DNA of 64,000 bases from contig UYIL01000003.1 in NCBI GenBank assembly GCA_900618065.1, positions 1,488,001 to 1,552,000 of the forward strand, written 5' to 3'. Positions 38,642 to 47,091 of this stretch are shown piece after piece. Origin of the DNA: Streptococcus thermophilus. Its GTDB lineage: Bacteria; Actinomycetota; Actinomycetes; Mycobacteriales; Mycobacteriaceae. The translations under genes and the position numbers were made by a program. The notes beneath the pieces are model-generated. The model was not told where the DNA came from and ran no database searches. It saw only the letters and a program-made list of their open reading frames with translations. Every line of letters starts with the position of its first letter. Position 1 is the stretch's first letter.

Positions 38642-40839
38642 TCCGCCTCTTTCAGAATCGCCTTCGCAGCCTTTGCAGCTTTCGAGGCTCCGGTGAACGC
38701 TTCAAGCCATTCACGCATTTGCTTGTCGACGCCCTTGTGACCGGTCTGCAGGCGAACATTGCGCAGTAGATCAATGAGTTTGGCGATGTCACGTGTCTTC
38801 CGGTCCAACTGGGGCAGCAGGTACGTCAACAGGTCGCGGACGAAGACGGGGTTGAGCGTGGCGGCGTCTGTCAGCGATGCTGCCCACCGGCTAAGAATGA
38901 CGTCTTCGCACTGCGCCCATTGCTGTGCGGTGGCAAAAGCATCACACGCGGACGGGAGCTTGGTCGCCACAAGTTCGGCGGCGACCGTTCGCACTTCGGC
39001 GTCACTGTTCGCCATTGCTTTGCCAAGGAATCGCGCAGTATGCGGCGACCATGCACCCGGGTGCCAAGTCAGTACTTCGACGATATCGGGGTACTGCCGC
39101 CTCGGGCGGCTCATCATCCCGGCATCAAGGTCGCACTCCCTGTTATGGGTGTAAGCATCCAAGCAGGTGGGGGCGACGATCGCACTCGCTGCTGGCACTC
39201 TTGCGGCGTTGAAGGGGCTGTCGGTCAGACGGAGCAGCTTCGCGTCGTGATGTGTGCTCTGGTGCTGCCAGCCCTGTGCTGTGCGAACCCACGTGAGGTC
39301 CCAGTGGCAGGTGGAACGGCATGGCTCGCTCAAGGCCCACAACCGATGATGGCACCCAGCTTGCACGCTCTGTTGCGGCGCAAGACCAGTGGTGTCTTCC
39401 TGGTAGTCCACCAATCGCAGATGGGCGAGCGCGGCATCGTCTGCCCATAAGTCGTCCCGGTGTTCATAGGTGGCCAGGCGCCTGGCGAATTCTTCGTTGT
39501 CGACGCGGCCGAAGGTGTCCGTCGGTGTGGAGAGCAGCGTGCGCGTCGGTGCTAGGCCGTGCACAATGTCCACTACTCGTAGGAGAGAACCACGAACGGG
39601 TTCATCACGAGACCATAATCGGTTGGCTTCTTCCACTTCTTCGGGGGAGATACCGCAGTTGAACAGCAACCAGTGTGTATTGGTGCCGTCATGTCGGTCG
39701 CGTTCGGGAAAGACCGGTTTGAGGATGTCCATTGCGCGCGGACCGGTTTCCGCCAACCATGCCACCAGCAGCGTGAACGACACCGCATCGTCTGTAGCGA
39801 GAAGCTCTCGGGTGTGGAACAACGCGTTGTCATCCGTCCACGGTGTTACCGGCTGCGCCTCTATGCTCGCCACCGCCACTGCGGGCGCTTCTCCGGTGTC
39901 TCGGTGGCCCAGCAGTTCGAGAGCCATCGCGGGGGAAAGCGTCTCCCGGGCGCCGTCGATAAGCCCGCCCCTGCCCAAGGTGCGAAGCAGCGCGGCACTG
40001 CGCCGCACCACGTCATCATGCGGGTGATAGAGGCCGGTTGTGGCAGCATCTGCCACTGACGCGGTGAGGTCCTCGCGATGCGCTGAAATCTTCTCCAGCA
40101 TCTTGAGAGCTGTCACTGCAGCAGTCTTAGGAGCACCAAGAGCATGCGCGGCAACAGTGACAAAGCCGTCCTCGTCGAGCTGGGGCAGGCGCGACAACTG
40201 CTTGACCGCGAACGAGATGGTGGAATCAACCCCAGAACCCATTGCGGTGATCAGCAAATGCTGGCGCGAACTCGTCTCTTCCACGGACGGGTTGAAGTCC
40301 TCGTAGTGTTTGGTGAACCAACGCGAGTGGTGGGCGGAGAACCCTCGGCTCAGCGCTTTGAGCATTTCGTCGAGGAGGCGGTCGCGGTCAATGAGGCCTT
40401 CGCTTTCAAGAGCAATGAGCGGCGCTGACCAACCACCGTAAGGGCTCTCCAGGCTGGCAAAGCTGACGCCTTCGGTACCTTCGACCGAGAAAAGCGACCA
40501 GAGCAGTTCTTCGCGCAGTTGCTCGTCGTGCCACAAGAGAAAGTCCCGTTCAAAGCCGCTTTGGCCCATCAGACCGATGGAGTACCGTTCGCCGTGGTCG
40601 ATCTTGTACCCCTCGAAGAGCTCGCGCAACCGGATTTGAATGAAGATGTCGCCCCGCCAGAAGTTGGGCACCCCTCCTGGCTGGGGGTGCGTGGGGTTTT
40701 CTACCCCATGTTCAGGGCTAACGGGAACGGCGCGGATCGCTTCGTATGCCTGCTCTAGCGTCATCCCTGGTTGAAACCACGATTTGTTGACGCGCAGGGT
40801 ATCTTCCAGTTCTTCAACTCTCTGGTCGAAGTAGTTCAC
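38638..40839 (-). CDS. Solenoid-like protein B of SWIM module (DUF6493-like)
   Basis: A 733-residue paralogue of the previous entry and the first gene of the operon. GTG 40839 is chosen because AAGGAG lies 7 nt upstream and because it makes the N-terminus (NYFDQRVEE) line up with the TYFDETFTA of the paralogue; the frame could extend to ATG 40881. Shared blocks include DFNPSVEETSSRQHLL, AVKQLSRLPQLDEDGF and LRNVRLQTGHKGVDK. The tandem duplication is old enough for the middle region (about residues 380-560) to have diverged, including Trp- and His-rich stretches absent from A. No catalytic motif is evident. Confidence 0.72.
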   Translation of the reverse strand: MNYFDQRVEELEDTLRVNKSWFQPGMTLEQAYEAIRAVPVSPEHGVENPTHPQPGGVPNFWRGDIFIQIRLRELFEGYKIDHGERYSIGLMGQSGFERDFLLWHDEQLREELLWSLFSVEGTEGVSFASLESPYGGWSAPLIALESEGLIDRDRLLDEMLKALSRGFSAHHSRWFTKHYEDFNPSVEETSSRQHLLITAMGSGVDSTISFAVKQLSRLPQLDEDGFVTVAAHALGAPKTAAVTALKMLEKISAHREDLTASVADAATTGLYHPHDDVVRRSAALLRTLGRGGLIDGARETLSPAMALELLGHRDTGEAPAVAVASIEAQPVTPWTDDNALFHTRELLATDDAVSFTLLVAWLAETGPRAMDILKPVFPERDRHDGTNTHWLLFNCGISPEEVEEANRLWSRDEPVRGSLLRVVDIVHGLAPTRTLLSTPTDTFGRVDNEEFARRLATYEHRDDLWADDAALAHLRLVDYQEDTTGLAPQQSVQAGCHHRLWALSEPCRSTCHWDLTWVRTAQGWQHQSTHHDAKLLRLTDSPFNAARVPAASAIVAPTCLDAYTHNRECDLDAGMMSRPRRQYPDIVEVLTWHPGAWSPHTARFLGKAMANSDAEVRTVAAELVATKLPSACDAFATAQQWAQCEDVILSRWAASLTDAATLNPVFVRDLLTYLLPQLDRKTRDIAKLIDLLRNVRLQTGHKGVDKQMREWLEAFTGASKAAKAAKAILKEAE

Positions 40840-40959
40840 TCGGGCTCCTTGACTATGGGGATGTCTTTGGGGATCGTTCACGGTGCAGCTTAGTTATCCT
40901 TTAGCTCAGGCTCAGGAAGTGCGATCTCGTGCTTATCGGTGGCTGGTAGCCTGAGCCGC

Positions 40960-41469
40960 ATGGAAATCCGGATTGGCAGGGTAGTGAAGTCCCATGGCGT
41001 GCGCGGCGAGGTCGTTGTGGAGCCGCTCGCGGACGACGAGGACATCTTCTTCGCCGAGCGCGAGGTGCTCCACGGCCGCCAGACGGGCAAGAAGCGTGAA
41101 CTGACCATACAGTCGGTGCGCCCGCACCAGAAGCGCCTGCTGGTCACGTTCGAGGAGGTTGCGGACCGCACCGCCGCCGATTCGCTGCGCGGCATGCAGT
41201 TCTTTGCGGAGCCGCTGGGGCGCGACGAGGATTCGGACGAGTACTACGACCACGAGCTCATCGGTTTGAAAGTGCTCCTTGACCATGCCGGCGGCACGCA
41301 CATCGGCGAGGTCACCGGGGTGATGACCATGCCCAACCGCAAACTCCTCGAGGTCGATTACAACGGCAAAGAAGTGCTCATTCCCTTCGTGATGGACATC
41401 GTGCCGGAGATCGACTTGGATGAGGGCTACCTGGTGATTACTCCGCCGGAGGGTCTGTTGGAGCTGTGA
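40960..41469 (+). CDS. rimM: Ribosome maturation factor RimM
   Basis: A 169-residue 30S assembly factor: N-terminal beta-barrel beginning EIRIGRVVKSHGVRGEVVVEPL, and PRC-barrel with DHELIGLKV and EVLIPFVMDIVPEID. It assists maturation of the 30S head near S19. TAGCCT (40947-40952) lies exactly 7 nt before ATG 40960, so the gene has its own leaderless promoter, in keeping with its separation from rpsP. It is 2 bases from trmD. Confidence 0.96.
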   Translation: MEIRIGRVVKSHGVRGEVVVEPLADDEDIFFAEREVLHGRQTGKKRELTIQSVRPHQKRLLVTFEEVADRTAADSLRGMQFFAEPLGRDEDSDEYYDHELIGLKVLLDHAGGTHIGEVTGVMTMPNRKLLEVDYNGKEVLIPFVMDIVPEIDLDEGYLVITPPEGLLEL

Positions 41470-41471
41470 GC

Positions 41472-42677
41472 ATGAGACTGGACATCATCACGATCTTCCC
41501 CGAGTACCTCGACCCGCTGCGCCACGCGCTGCTGGGCAAAGCGATCGAGCAGGGGATCCTCTCCGTCGGTGTGCACAATCTGCGCGACTGGGCCACCGGC
41601 AACCACAAAGCGGTGGACGATTCGCCACTCGGTGGCGGCCCCGGCATGGTGATGCTCCCGGAAGTCTGGGGCCAAGCGCTCGATCACGTGGCGCAGCTTC
41701 CGCTTATCGACGGCAGCGCCCCCCAACTCCACTCCGCCACCCCGCACCGCAACGATAAAGCGCGCCATGACGACGTCGCCGCTGTGGCGCCGCGGCCGTA
41801 CCAGGAAGAGAGGGACTGCCGGGCGGGCGAGGATCCAGAAGCGCCCTTGCTGCTCGTGCCCACGCCCGCCGGGGTGCCGTTCACACAGGCGAATGCGCGG
41901 GCGTGGTCGCGCGAAGAGCACATTGTTATCGCCTGCGGGCGCTATGAAGGCATTGACCAGCGTGTGTTCGTGGACGCCGCGCAGCGCTACCGGGTGCGGG
42001 AAGTCTCCATCGGTGACTACGTGCTCATCGGCGGGGAAGTGGCGGCATTGGTCATCGCCGAGGCCGTGACGCGACTCATTCCCGGTGTGCTGGGCAACAC
42101 CGAGAGCCACGAGGAAGACAGTTTCTCTGACGGCCTAGTCGAGGGACCTTCCTACACTAAGCCGCGTCAGTGGCGGGGACTCTCGGCACCGGAGGTGTTG
42201 CTGTCGGGGGACCACGGCAAGATCGCCCGGTGGCGCCGTGATGAGGCTTTGCGCAGGACGCAGCAGGTGCGGCCGGAACTCGTCGATAAGCTGCGCGCAG
42301 AAGGTGGGCTGGATGGAGATGACCTGTTCACGCTCGACGCGCGGGATGTCTCCACCGACATCGCGGTGATCATGAACGCGGTCGCATGGGAAAAGTCCCA
42401 GGGCAAAGTGGCGAAGAAACTGCGCCGGGCGGGATTCATGGATGCCGCCGTGACAGCGGAGCTGCAGGATCAGATGTGTGTGGTGGACAATGCCGTCGTC
42501 ACGCAATATTTGCAGGCAGAAGACGGCCCTCTGCTCGATCCGGTGTACCGCGTTGTTGTGGAGGGCCGCACGGCGCTCCCGCTGAAGGAGGCGACTCAGG
42601 CCGTGGTCAACGCGCTTCCTGGTGTGCAGTACTGGTACGGAACGACGACGGAGAAAACCGCACGGCGATTTGGGTGA
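41472..42677 (+). CDS. trmD: tRNA (guanine-N1)-methyltransferase TrmD with insert and long C-terminal extension
   Basis: The SPOUT methyltransferase that makes m1G37 in tRNA. The core is intact: RLDIITIFPEYL, DDSPLGGGPGMVM, the knot motif IACGRYEGIDQRV and SIGDYVLIGGEVAAL. Two oddities bring it to 401 residues against the usual 230-275. About 50 polar residues are inserted after VWGQALDHVAQLP (about 75-125), and after the normal end (GDHGKIARWRRDEALRRT, about 265) another 110-130 residues follow, including IAVIMNAVAWEKSQG and a final VQYWYGTTTEKTARRFG, that I cannot assign. ATG 41472 is favoured over GTG 41466. Two CGTCGATAAGC copies fall in it (41702 in the insert, 42281). Confidence 0.95.
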   Translation: MRLDIITIFPEYLDPLRHALLGKAIEQGILSVGVHNLRDWATGNHKAVDDSPLGGGPGMVMLPEVWGQALDHVAQLPLIDGSAPQLHSATPHRNDKARHDDVAAVAPRPYQEERDCRAGEDPEAPLLLVPTPAGVPFTQANARAWSREEHIVIACGRYEGIDQRVFVDAAQRYRVREVSIGDYVLIGGEVAALVIAEAVTRLIPGVLGNTESHEEDSFSDGLVEGPSYTKPRQWRGLSAPEVLLSGDHGKIARWRRDEALRRTQQVRPELVDKLRAEGGLDGDDLFTLDARDVSTDIAVIMNAVAWEKSQGKVAKKLRRAGFMDAAVTAELQDQMCVVDNAVVTQYLQAEDGPLLDPVYRVVVEGRTALPLKEATQAVVNALPGVQYWYGTTTEKTARRFG

Positions 42678-42795
42678 GCCCCTGGTGGTGTGCTTGAATA
42701 TTCGGGTCATGTAGCCGACACGAACCAGCCGAGCGCCCGGATGAAGGGAAGAGCCGCTAGGGTCCTCTGTCCAAATCTGAAAAGGAACATTCGTT

Positions 42796-43143
42796 ATGTC
42801 TAACGGCATTATCGACAAGGTCGACGCAGGCCAGCTGCGCGATGACATCCCCGACTTCCGCCCCGGCGACACCCTGGGTGTCCACGTCAAGGTGATCGAG
42901 GGCAACGTTACCCGTACCCAGCTCTTCGAGGGCTTCGTGGTCCGCCGCCAGGGCTCTGGTATCCGCGAGACCTTCACCGTCCGCAAGATCTCCTTCGGTA
43001 TCGGTGTGGAGCGTACTTTCCCGGTGCACTCCCCGAACATCGACCACATTGAGGTGGTCCGCCGTGGCCGTGTGCGCCGCGCGAAGCTGTACTACATGCG
43101 CGATCTGCGCGGTAAGGCAGCCCGCATCAAGGAGCGCCGCTAA
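42796..43143 (+). CDS. rplS: 50S ribosomal protein L19
   Basis: A 115-residue L19 ([23 protein letters not shown]; ends RIKERR), located at the 30S-50S interface. A Shine-Dalgarno AAAAGGAAC precedes ATG 42796. The 118 bases after trmD include TAGGGT near 42756 that may serve as a separate -10. A strong terminator follows. Confidence 0.98.
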   Translation: MSNGIIDKVDAGQLRDDIPDFRPGDTLGVHVKVIEGNVTRTQLFEGFVVRRQGSGIRETFTVRKISFGIGVERTFPVHSPNIDHIEVVRRGRVRRAKLYYMRDLRGKAARIKERR

Positions 43144-43157
43144 GCTCCGGTGCTGCG

Positions 43158-43190
43158 AAACGCCCTCGCCTGCTGGTGGGGGCGTTTGAC
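43158..43190 (+). terminator. Intrinsic terminator after rplS
   Basis: AAACGCCC (43158-43165) pairs with GGGCGTTT (43180-43187); the stem ends in TTT, with a 14-base loop. Confidence 0.8.
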
Positions 43191-43215
43191 TTTCCTGCTG
43201 CTAAGGTGATTGCCC

Positions 43216-44064
43216 GTGACGCACAACCCTGATCCCCGGCCTTCCCGCCGGACCGCCCCGCGGCCTGAACTTCCGCAGCAGTCCGGCAGTCCTGTGACGG
43301 CGCGGTACCAGCCCCGCCCTTCTGGTGAGTCGAAGAAGGCGCCGAAGGACGACAAAGCCACGATGCCGTGGTACGTGGAGATCCCCATGGTGGTCGTGCT
43401 GACGCTGGGATTGATCTTCCTGCTCCAGACGTTTGTGGGACGCGTTTACCTGATTCCGTCGGCGTCGATGGAACCGACGCTGCACGGCTGTGAGGGCTGC
43501 AACGGCGACCGCATCTTCGTAGAGAAGGTCTCCTATTACTTCTCTGACCCGGAGCCGGGCGACATTGTGGTTTTCGAGGGTACTGACTCCTGGAACACCA
43601 ATTACGTATCTAATCGCTCGGACAACCCGATTGTGGCTGGGTTGCAGCAGCTCGGTTCGTACGTGGGCTTGGTCGCCCCCGACGAGAATGATTTGGTCAA
43701 GCGCATTGTCGCAACCGGTGGCCAGACCGTGTCCTGCCAAGCGGGCGATCCGGCTGTGATGGTTGACGACGAGCCGATTGACCAGTCCTACATTCTCCAG
43801 CCCCATGCCAACCCGATCATCGGCGACGAGGCTTCTGAGGCCTGCGGCGGCAACTACTTCGGGCCGCTGACGGTGCCGGACGATCATGTCTTCGTGATGG
43901 GCGACAACCGCACGAATTCGCTCGACTCCCGCGCCCACATGGGCGACCAGTTCCAGGGCACGATCCCGGAGGAGAATATTCGCGGCAAGGTTTCCTTCAT
44001 TATTCTGCCCCTGACGCGCATCGGGCCCGTGAACAACCAGGACATTCAGCCGCAGCAGCAGTAG
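43216..44064 (+). CDS. lepB: Signal peptidase I
   Basis: A 282-residue type I signal peptidase: a Pro-rich cytoplasmic N-terminus of about 50 residues, one transmembrane segment (about 55-75), then the catalytic domain with the serine motif PSASMEPTL (Ser84), the lysine in LVKRIVATGG (Lys162) and VMGDNRTNSLDSR near the end. It cleaves Sec/Tat signal peptides on the outer face. GTG 43216 has TAAGGT (43202-43207) 8 nt upstream, supporting leaderless expression; the TTG at 43210 is unlikely. Confidence 0.96.
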   Translation: MTHNPDPRPSRRTAPRPELPQQSGSPVTARYQPRPSGESKKAPKDDKATMPWYVEIPMVVVLTLGLIFLLQTFVGRVYLIPSASMEPTLHGCEGCNGDRIFVEKVSYYFSDPEPGDIVVFEGTDSWNTNYVSNRSDNPIVAGLQQLGSYVGLVAPDENDLVKRIVATGGQTVSCQAGDPAVMVDDEPIDQSYILQPHANPIIGDEASEACGGNYFGPLTVPDDHVFVMGDNRTNSLDSRAHMGDQFQGTIPEENIRGKVSFIILPLTRIGPVNNQDIQPQQQ

Positions 44065-44065
44065 C

Positions 44066-44713
44066 GTGAGGCGACTCAAGCAGCTGCGCACGTACGAAGT
44101 CGCACTGAGCAAAGCGGGTTTGGGGCCCGTCGCAGGCATTGATGAAGCCGGTCGTGGTGCCTGCTTCGGCCCCGTCACTATCGCCGCCTGCGTGCTGCCG
44201 GACAAGGTTATTCCGGCACTGGACGGTCTCACAGACTCCAAAAAGCTCACGCCCGCCAAAAGAGCGCTGCTTTACGACGCTATCCTCACCACCTCGGAAG
44301 CCCACTGCGTCGTGCACGTCAGTGCCGCGGAGGTGGATCGGCGCGGGATCCAGCACGCCAACCTTGACGGCGCGCGCCTGGCTATCGCGGGTCTTGGCTT
44401 GACTCCGGGTTTCGCGCTTGTTGATGCTTTCCGTGTGCCCGGTCTTACCGTTCCCCAACTACCGATCATCGGCGGGGATTACACCGCCCGTTGCATCGCC
44501 GCGGCGAGTGTGCTGGCGAAAGTCAGCCGCGATCGGCTGATTACAGACATGGCGGAATCATTCCCCGAGTACGGCCTCGAGGGACACAAGGGCTATGGCA
44601 CGGCGGCGCACATGGATGCGGTGCGCCGTCACGGCGCGAGTACGCAGCATCGCTACACTTATGCCAACGTTGCAGCCGCCCACGAGATGTATATGAGGAG
44701 CCGGACACAATGA
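44066..44713 (+). CDS. rnhB: Ribonuclease HII
   Basis: A 215-residue RNase HII removing misincorporated ribonucleotides and RNA from RNA/DNA hybrids. The signature VAGIDEAGRGACFGPV (about residues 25-40) contains the catalytic Asp-Glu pair, and HKGYGTAAHMDAVRRHG lies near the end. GTG 44066 starts one base after the lepB stop; the stop overlaps the next start by four bases. Confidence 0.97.
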   Translation: MRRLKQLRTYEVALSKAGLGPVAGIDEAGRGACFGPVTIAACVLPDKVIPALDGLTDSKKLTPAKRALLYDAILTTSEAHCVVHVSAAEVDRRGIQHANLDGARLAIAGLGLTPGFALVDAFRVPGLTVPQLPIIGGDYTARCIAAASVLAKVSRDRLITDMAESFPEYGLEGHKGYGTAAHMDAVRRHGASTQHRYTYANVAAAHEMYMRSRTQ

Positions 44714-45015
44714 GTGCTGAGGAACTGGACAACTACGAAGCAGAGGTGGAGCTGTCCCTCTACCGCGAGTACCGCGACGTGGTCAGCCAGTTCTCTTACG
44801 TGGTTGAGACAGACCGCCGCTTCTACCTGGCCAACGCCGTGGAGCTGATCCCGCACACCGAGGGCAAGGATGTCTACTACGAGGTCCGCATGTCAGACGC
44901 GTGGGTCTGGGACATGTACCGTGCGGTCCGGTTTGTCCGCTACGTCCGCGTGATCACCTATAAGGATGTCAACATCGAGGAGCTGGACAAGCCGGAGATG
45001 GTCATTCCGGAGTGA
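44710..45015 (+). CDS. DUF2469 family protein
   Basis: A 101-residue acidic protein highly conserved after rnhB in Actinobacteria (Rv2901c in M. tuberculosis): AEELDNYEAEVELSLYREYRDV, then AWVWDMYRAVRFVRYVRV. The function is unknown. ATG 44710 overlaps the rnhB stop (ATGA), so the two are translationally coupled. Confidence 0.95.
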   Translation: MSAEELDNYEAEVELSLYREYRDVVSQFSYVVETDRRFYLANAVELIPHTEGKDVYYEVRMSDAWVWDMYRAVRFVRYVRVITYKDVNIEELDKPEMVIPE

Positions 45016-45044
45016 CCCCTTTTCTAGCTCTGACCGCTAATAGG

Positions 45045-45080
45045 ACCTGTGGATAACGGTGGTTATCCACAGGTTTTGTC
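45045..45080. other. Inverted pair of consensus DnaA boxes forming a 13-bp hairpin
   Basis: ACCTGTGGATAAC (45045-45057) and GTTATCCACAGGT (45062-45074) are perfect reverse complements around a 4-base loop. Each arm contains the DnaA-box 9-mer TTATCCACA (45063-45071 plus, 45048-45056 minus). TTTT follows on the plus strand, so it may also end the lepB-DUF2469 transcript. The rest of the 45016-45194 gap holds a weaker TTACACAGG near 45166 and the yraN ribosome-binding site. Confidence 0.75.
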
Positions 45081-45194
45081 GTTCTCGGATGTTTCTCTCG
45101 CCCTGACGGAACCGATCGAGGTTCTCCGGTAGTCCAACGAAGTAGATCGTTTCATCACGACTCTTTACACAGGTTCTGGACAACAGGGGGATAC

Positions 45195-45572
45195 ATGACT
45201 GCGGGCATCACGCCGCGCGACCAGTACATGCTGGGAGCACTGGGGGAGACAGAGGTAGCCACCCGCTACGAACAAGCGGGGTACATCATCGTGGCGCGCA
45301 ACTACCGCTGTCGCGATGGGGAGATAGACATTATCGCCATGGCCACAGACGGCACGACTGTGTTCGTGGAGGTGAAAACGCGCCGGGGCACGAACTTCGG
45401 CGGTGCTGAATCCGTGACCGCACGCAAGCTTGCGCGCATGCGCAAAGCCGCGGTGCACTGGCTCAGAGATAAACCGTTCAGGCAGGTGCGGTTCGACGTT
45501 GTCGAAGTGCTTTTCGACGGTCACGACTGCCACACCCGCCTCTACCAAGGAGTCGACGATGGCTCTTGCTAG
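45195..45572 (+). CDS. yraN: YraN family (UPF0102) nuclease-fold protein
   Basis: A 125-residue member of the YraN/UPF0102 family with a restriction-endonuclease-like core: GEIDIIAMATDG and VFVEVKTRRG provide the Asp...Glu-x-Lys pattern (about residues 42-62). It sits in the conserved yraN-comM-dprA order, associated with DNA recombination and uptake genes. CAGGGGG precedes ATG 45195. Its end overlaps comM by 14 bases. Confidence 0.93.
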   Translation: MTAGITPRDQYMLGALGETEVATRYEQAGYIIVARNYRCRDGEIDIIAMATDGTTVFVEVKTRRGTNFGGAESVTARKLARMRKAAVHWLRDKPFRQVRFDVVEVLFDGHDCHTRLYQGVDDGSC

Positions 45573-47091
45573 CACCTACTCTGCCACGGTCGAAGGCGTG
45601 ACCGCGCTTTCGGTCACCGTGGAGGCCAACGTCGGTCCCGGCTTGCCGGGGATGCACATTGTCGGCCTCGGGGACAAAGCCGTCGGGGAGTCCCGGGACC
45701 GGATCCGCACCGCGGTGGCCAACTCGGGCTTGCCGTGGCCGCGGACGAAGATCATGGTCTCGCTCTCACCGGCCAACTTGCCGAAAGCCGGCTCACAATT
45801 CGATCTCCCTATCGCTCTGGCCGTTTTAGCCAGCATGGATCCGGTGATTGAGCGTCGCCTCAAGGGGTGCCTGGTAGTCGGCGAACTGGGGTTGAGCGGC
45901 CAGCTCAGGCGTGTCGACGGCATTTTGCAGATCATCCTCGATGCCCTCCACAGCGACCCGCTCCGAACCATCGAGCACATCGTCATTCCCGCCGGTAATG
46001 CCCAAGAAGCGGCATTGGTCGGCCACCCCAGTGTGCGGATCGCGCAGAGTCTCACCGAAGCGTGGCAATGGCTCGCGGGTGAGCGGGACTTGCCCGGACT
46101 CGAGAAGATCGACCACGTTGTCCGCACGATCCCGGTTCCTGACTTCCGGGACGTTGTGGGGCAAGACCAGGAACGTCGAGCCTTCGAGATTGCTGCCGCC
46201 GGGGCGCATCACATCCTCATGATCGGCGCGCCGGGTTCCGGCAAATCCATGTTGGCTGAGCGTCTACCGTCGATCCTGCCCGAGCTCACCTCGAAGCAAG
46301 TCGTCGAGGCCACCGCGATTCATTCCATTTCCGGGGAGTCGAGTGGTGAGGTGATAGGGCAAGCTCCCTTTGTGGCGCCGCATCCGTCGTTAAGCAAGGC
46401 AGCGTTGATTGGCGGCGGTTCCGGCATTCCGCGACCTGGTGCCGTGAGCCACGCGCATCATGGCGTGCTGTTTCTCGACGAAGTAAGCGAGATCCCCGCC
46501 GACACCCTCGACGGGCTGCGCGTGCCGCTGGAAAAGGGGGAAGTTCGGCTCACCCGGGCGCGCCGGGAGGTGGTGTACCCGGCGAACTTTCAGCTGGTCA
46601 TGGCGGCGAATCCATGCCGTTGCGGGGTGGACGTGCCGGAGAAGTGCACCTGCCGGCCGATGGAACGCGTTAACTATCTGCGCAATGTGTCGGGCCCGCT
46701 GCGTGATCGCGTCGATATCTCGCTCAGGACGTCTTCGGTCGGGGCGGTGGTGGGCAGGGCCGATAACGAACCGTCGGAAGCGATCGCGCAGCGAGTGCTG
46801 GCGGCGCGTGACCGGGCCAAGCACCGGTGGGAGAAAGCAGGCGTGCGCGCGGCCACCAATTCGCGCGTTGCAGGGGCGACATTGCGGCGGCACTTTCCAG
46901 CGGATGACGCCGGCATGGCGGTGATTGAGGGTGCCTTGGCCAATGGCGACATCACGCAGCGGGGAGTCGACCGGATCCTGCGGTTGTCGTGGACCATCGC
47001 CGATCTCGCGGGAGCAGAGCAGCCGAGCCTGGAGCACGTTTTCGATGCGCTGGAACTGCGCGCATCCAAGGAGAGGGGAGTACTGGTATGA
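45559..47091 (+). CDS. comM: ComM/YifB-type AAA+ ATPase (magnesium-chelatase family)
   Basis: A 510-residue protein: N-terminal Lon-like (S16 fold) region starting ALASTYSATVEGV, AAA+ domain with Walker A GAPGSGKSMLAERLP near residue 222 and Walker B VLFLDEVSEI near 305, and a CxC...CxC zinc-like cluster (PCRCGVDVPEKCTC). ComM is a hexameric helicase that drives branch migration during natural transformation where that occurs, and is widely conserved beyond competent species. ATG 45559 has AAGGAG upstream and overlaps yraN; the stop overlaps dprA. Confidence 0.95.
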   Translation: MALASTYSATVEGVTALSVTVEANVGPGLPGMHIVGLGDKAVGESRDRIRTAVANSGLPWPRTKIMVSLSPANLPKAGSQFDLPIALAVLASMDPVIERRLKGCLVVGELGLSGQLRRVDGILQIILDALHSDPLRTIEHIVIPAGNAQEAALVGHPSVRIAQSLTEAWQWLAGERDLPGLEKIDHVVRTIPVPDFRDVVGQDQERRAFEIAAAGAHHILMIGAPGSGKSMLAERLPSILPELTSKQVVEATAIHSISGESSGEVIGQAPFVAPHPSLSKAALIGGGSGIPRPGAVSHAHHGVLFLDEVSEIPADTLDGLRVPLEKGEVRLTRARREVVYPANFQLVMAANPCRCGVDVPEKCTCRPMERVNYLRNVSGPLRDRVDISLRTSSVGAVVGRADNEPSEAIAQRVLAARDRAKHRWEKAGVRAATNSRVAGATLRRHFPADDAGMAVIEGALANGDITQRGVDRILRLSWTIADLAGAEQPSLEHVFDALELRASKERGVLV

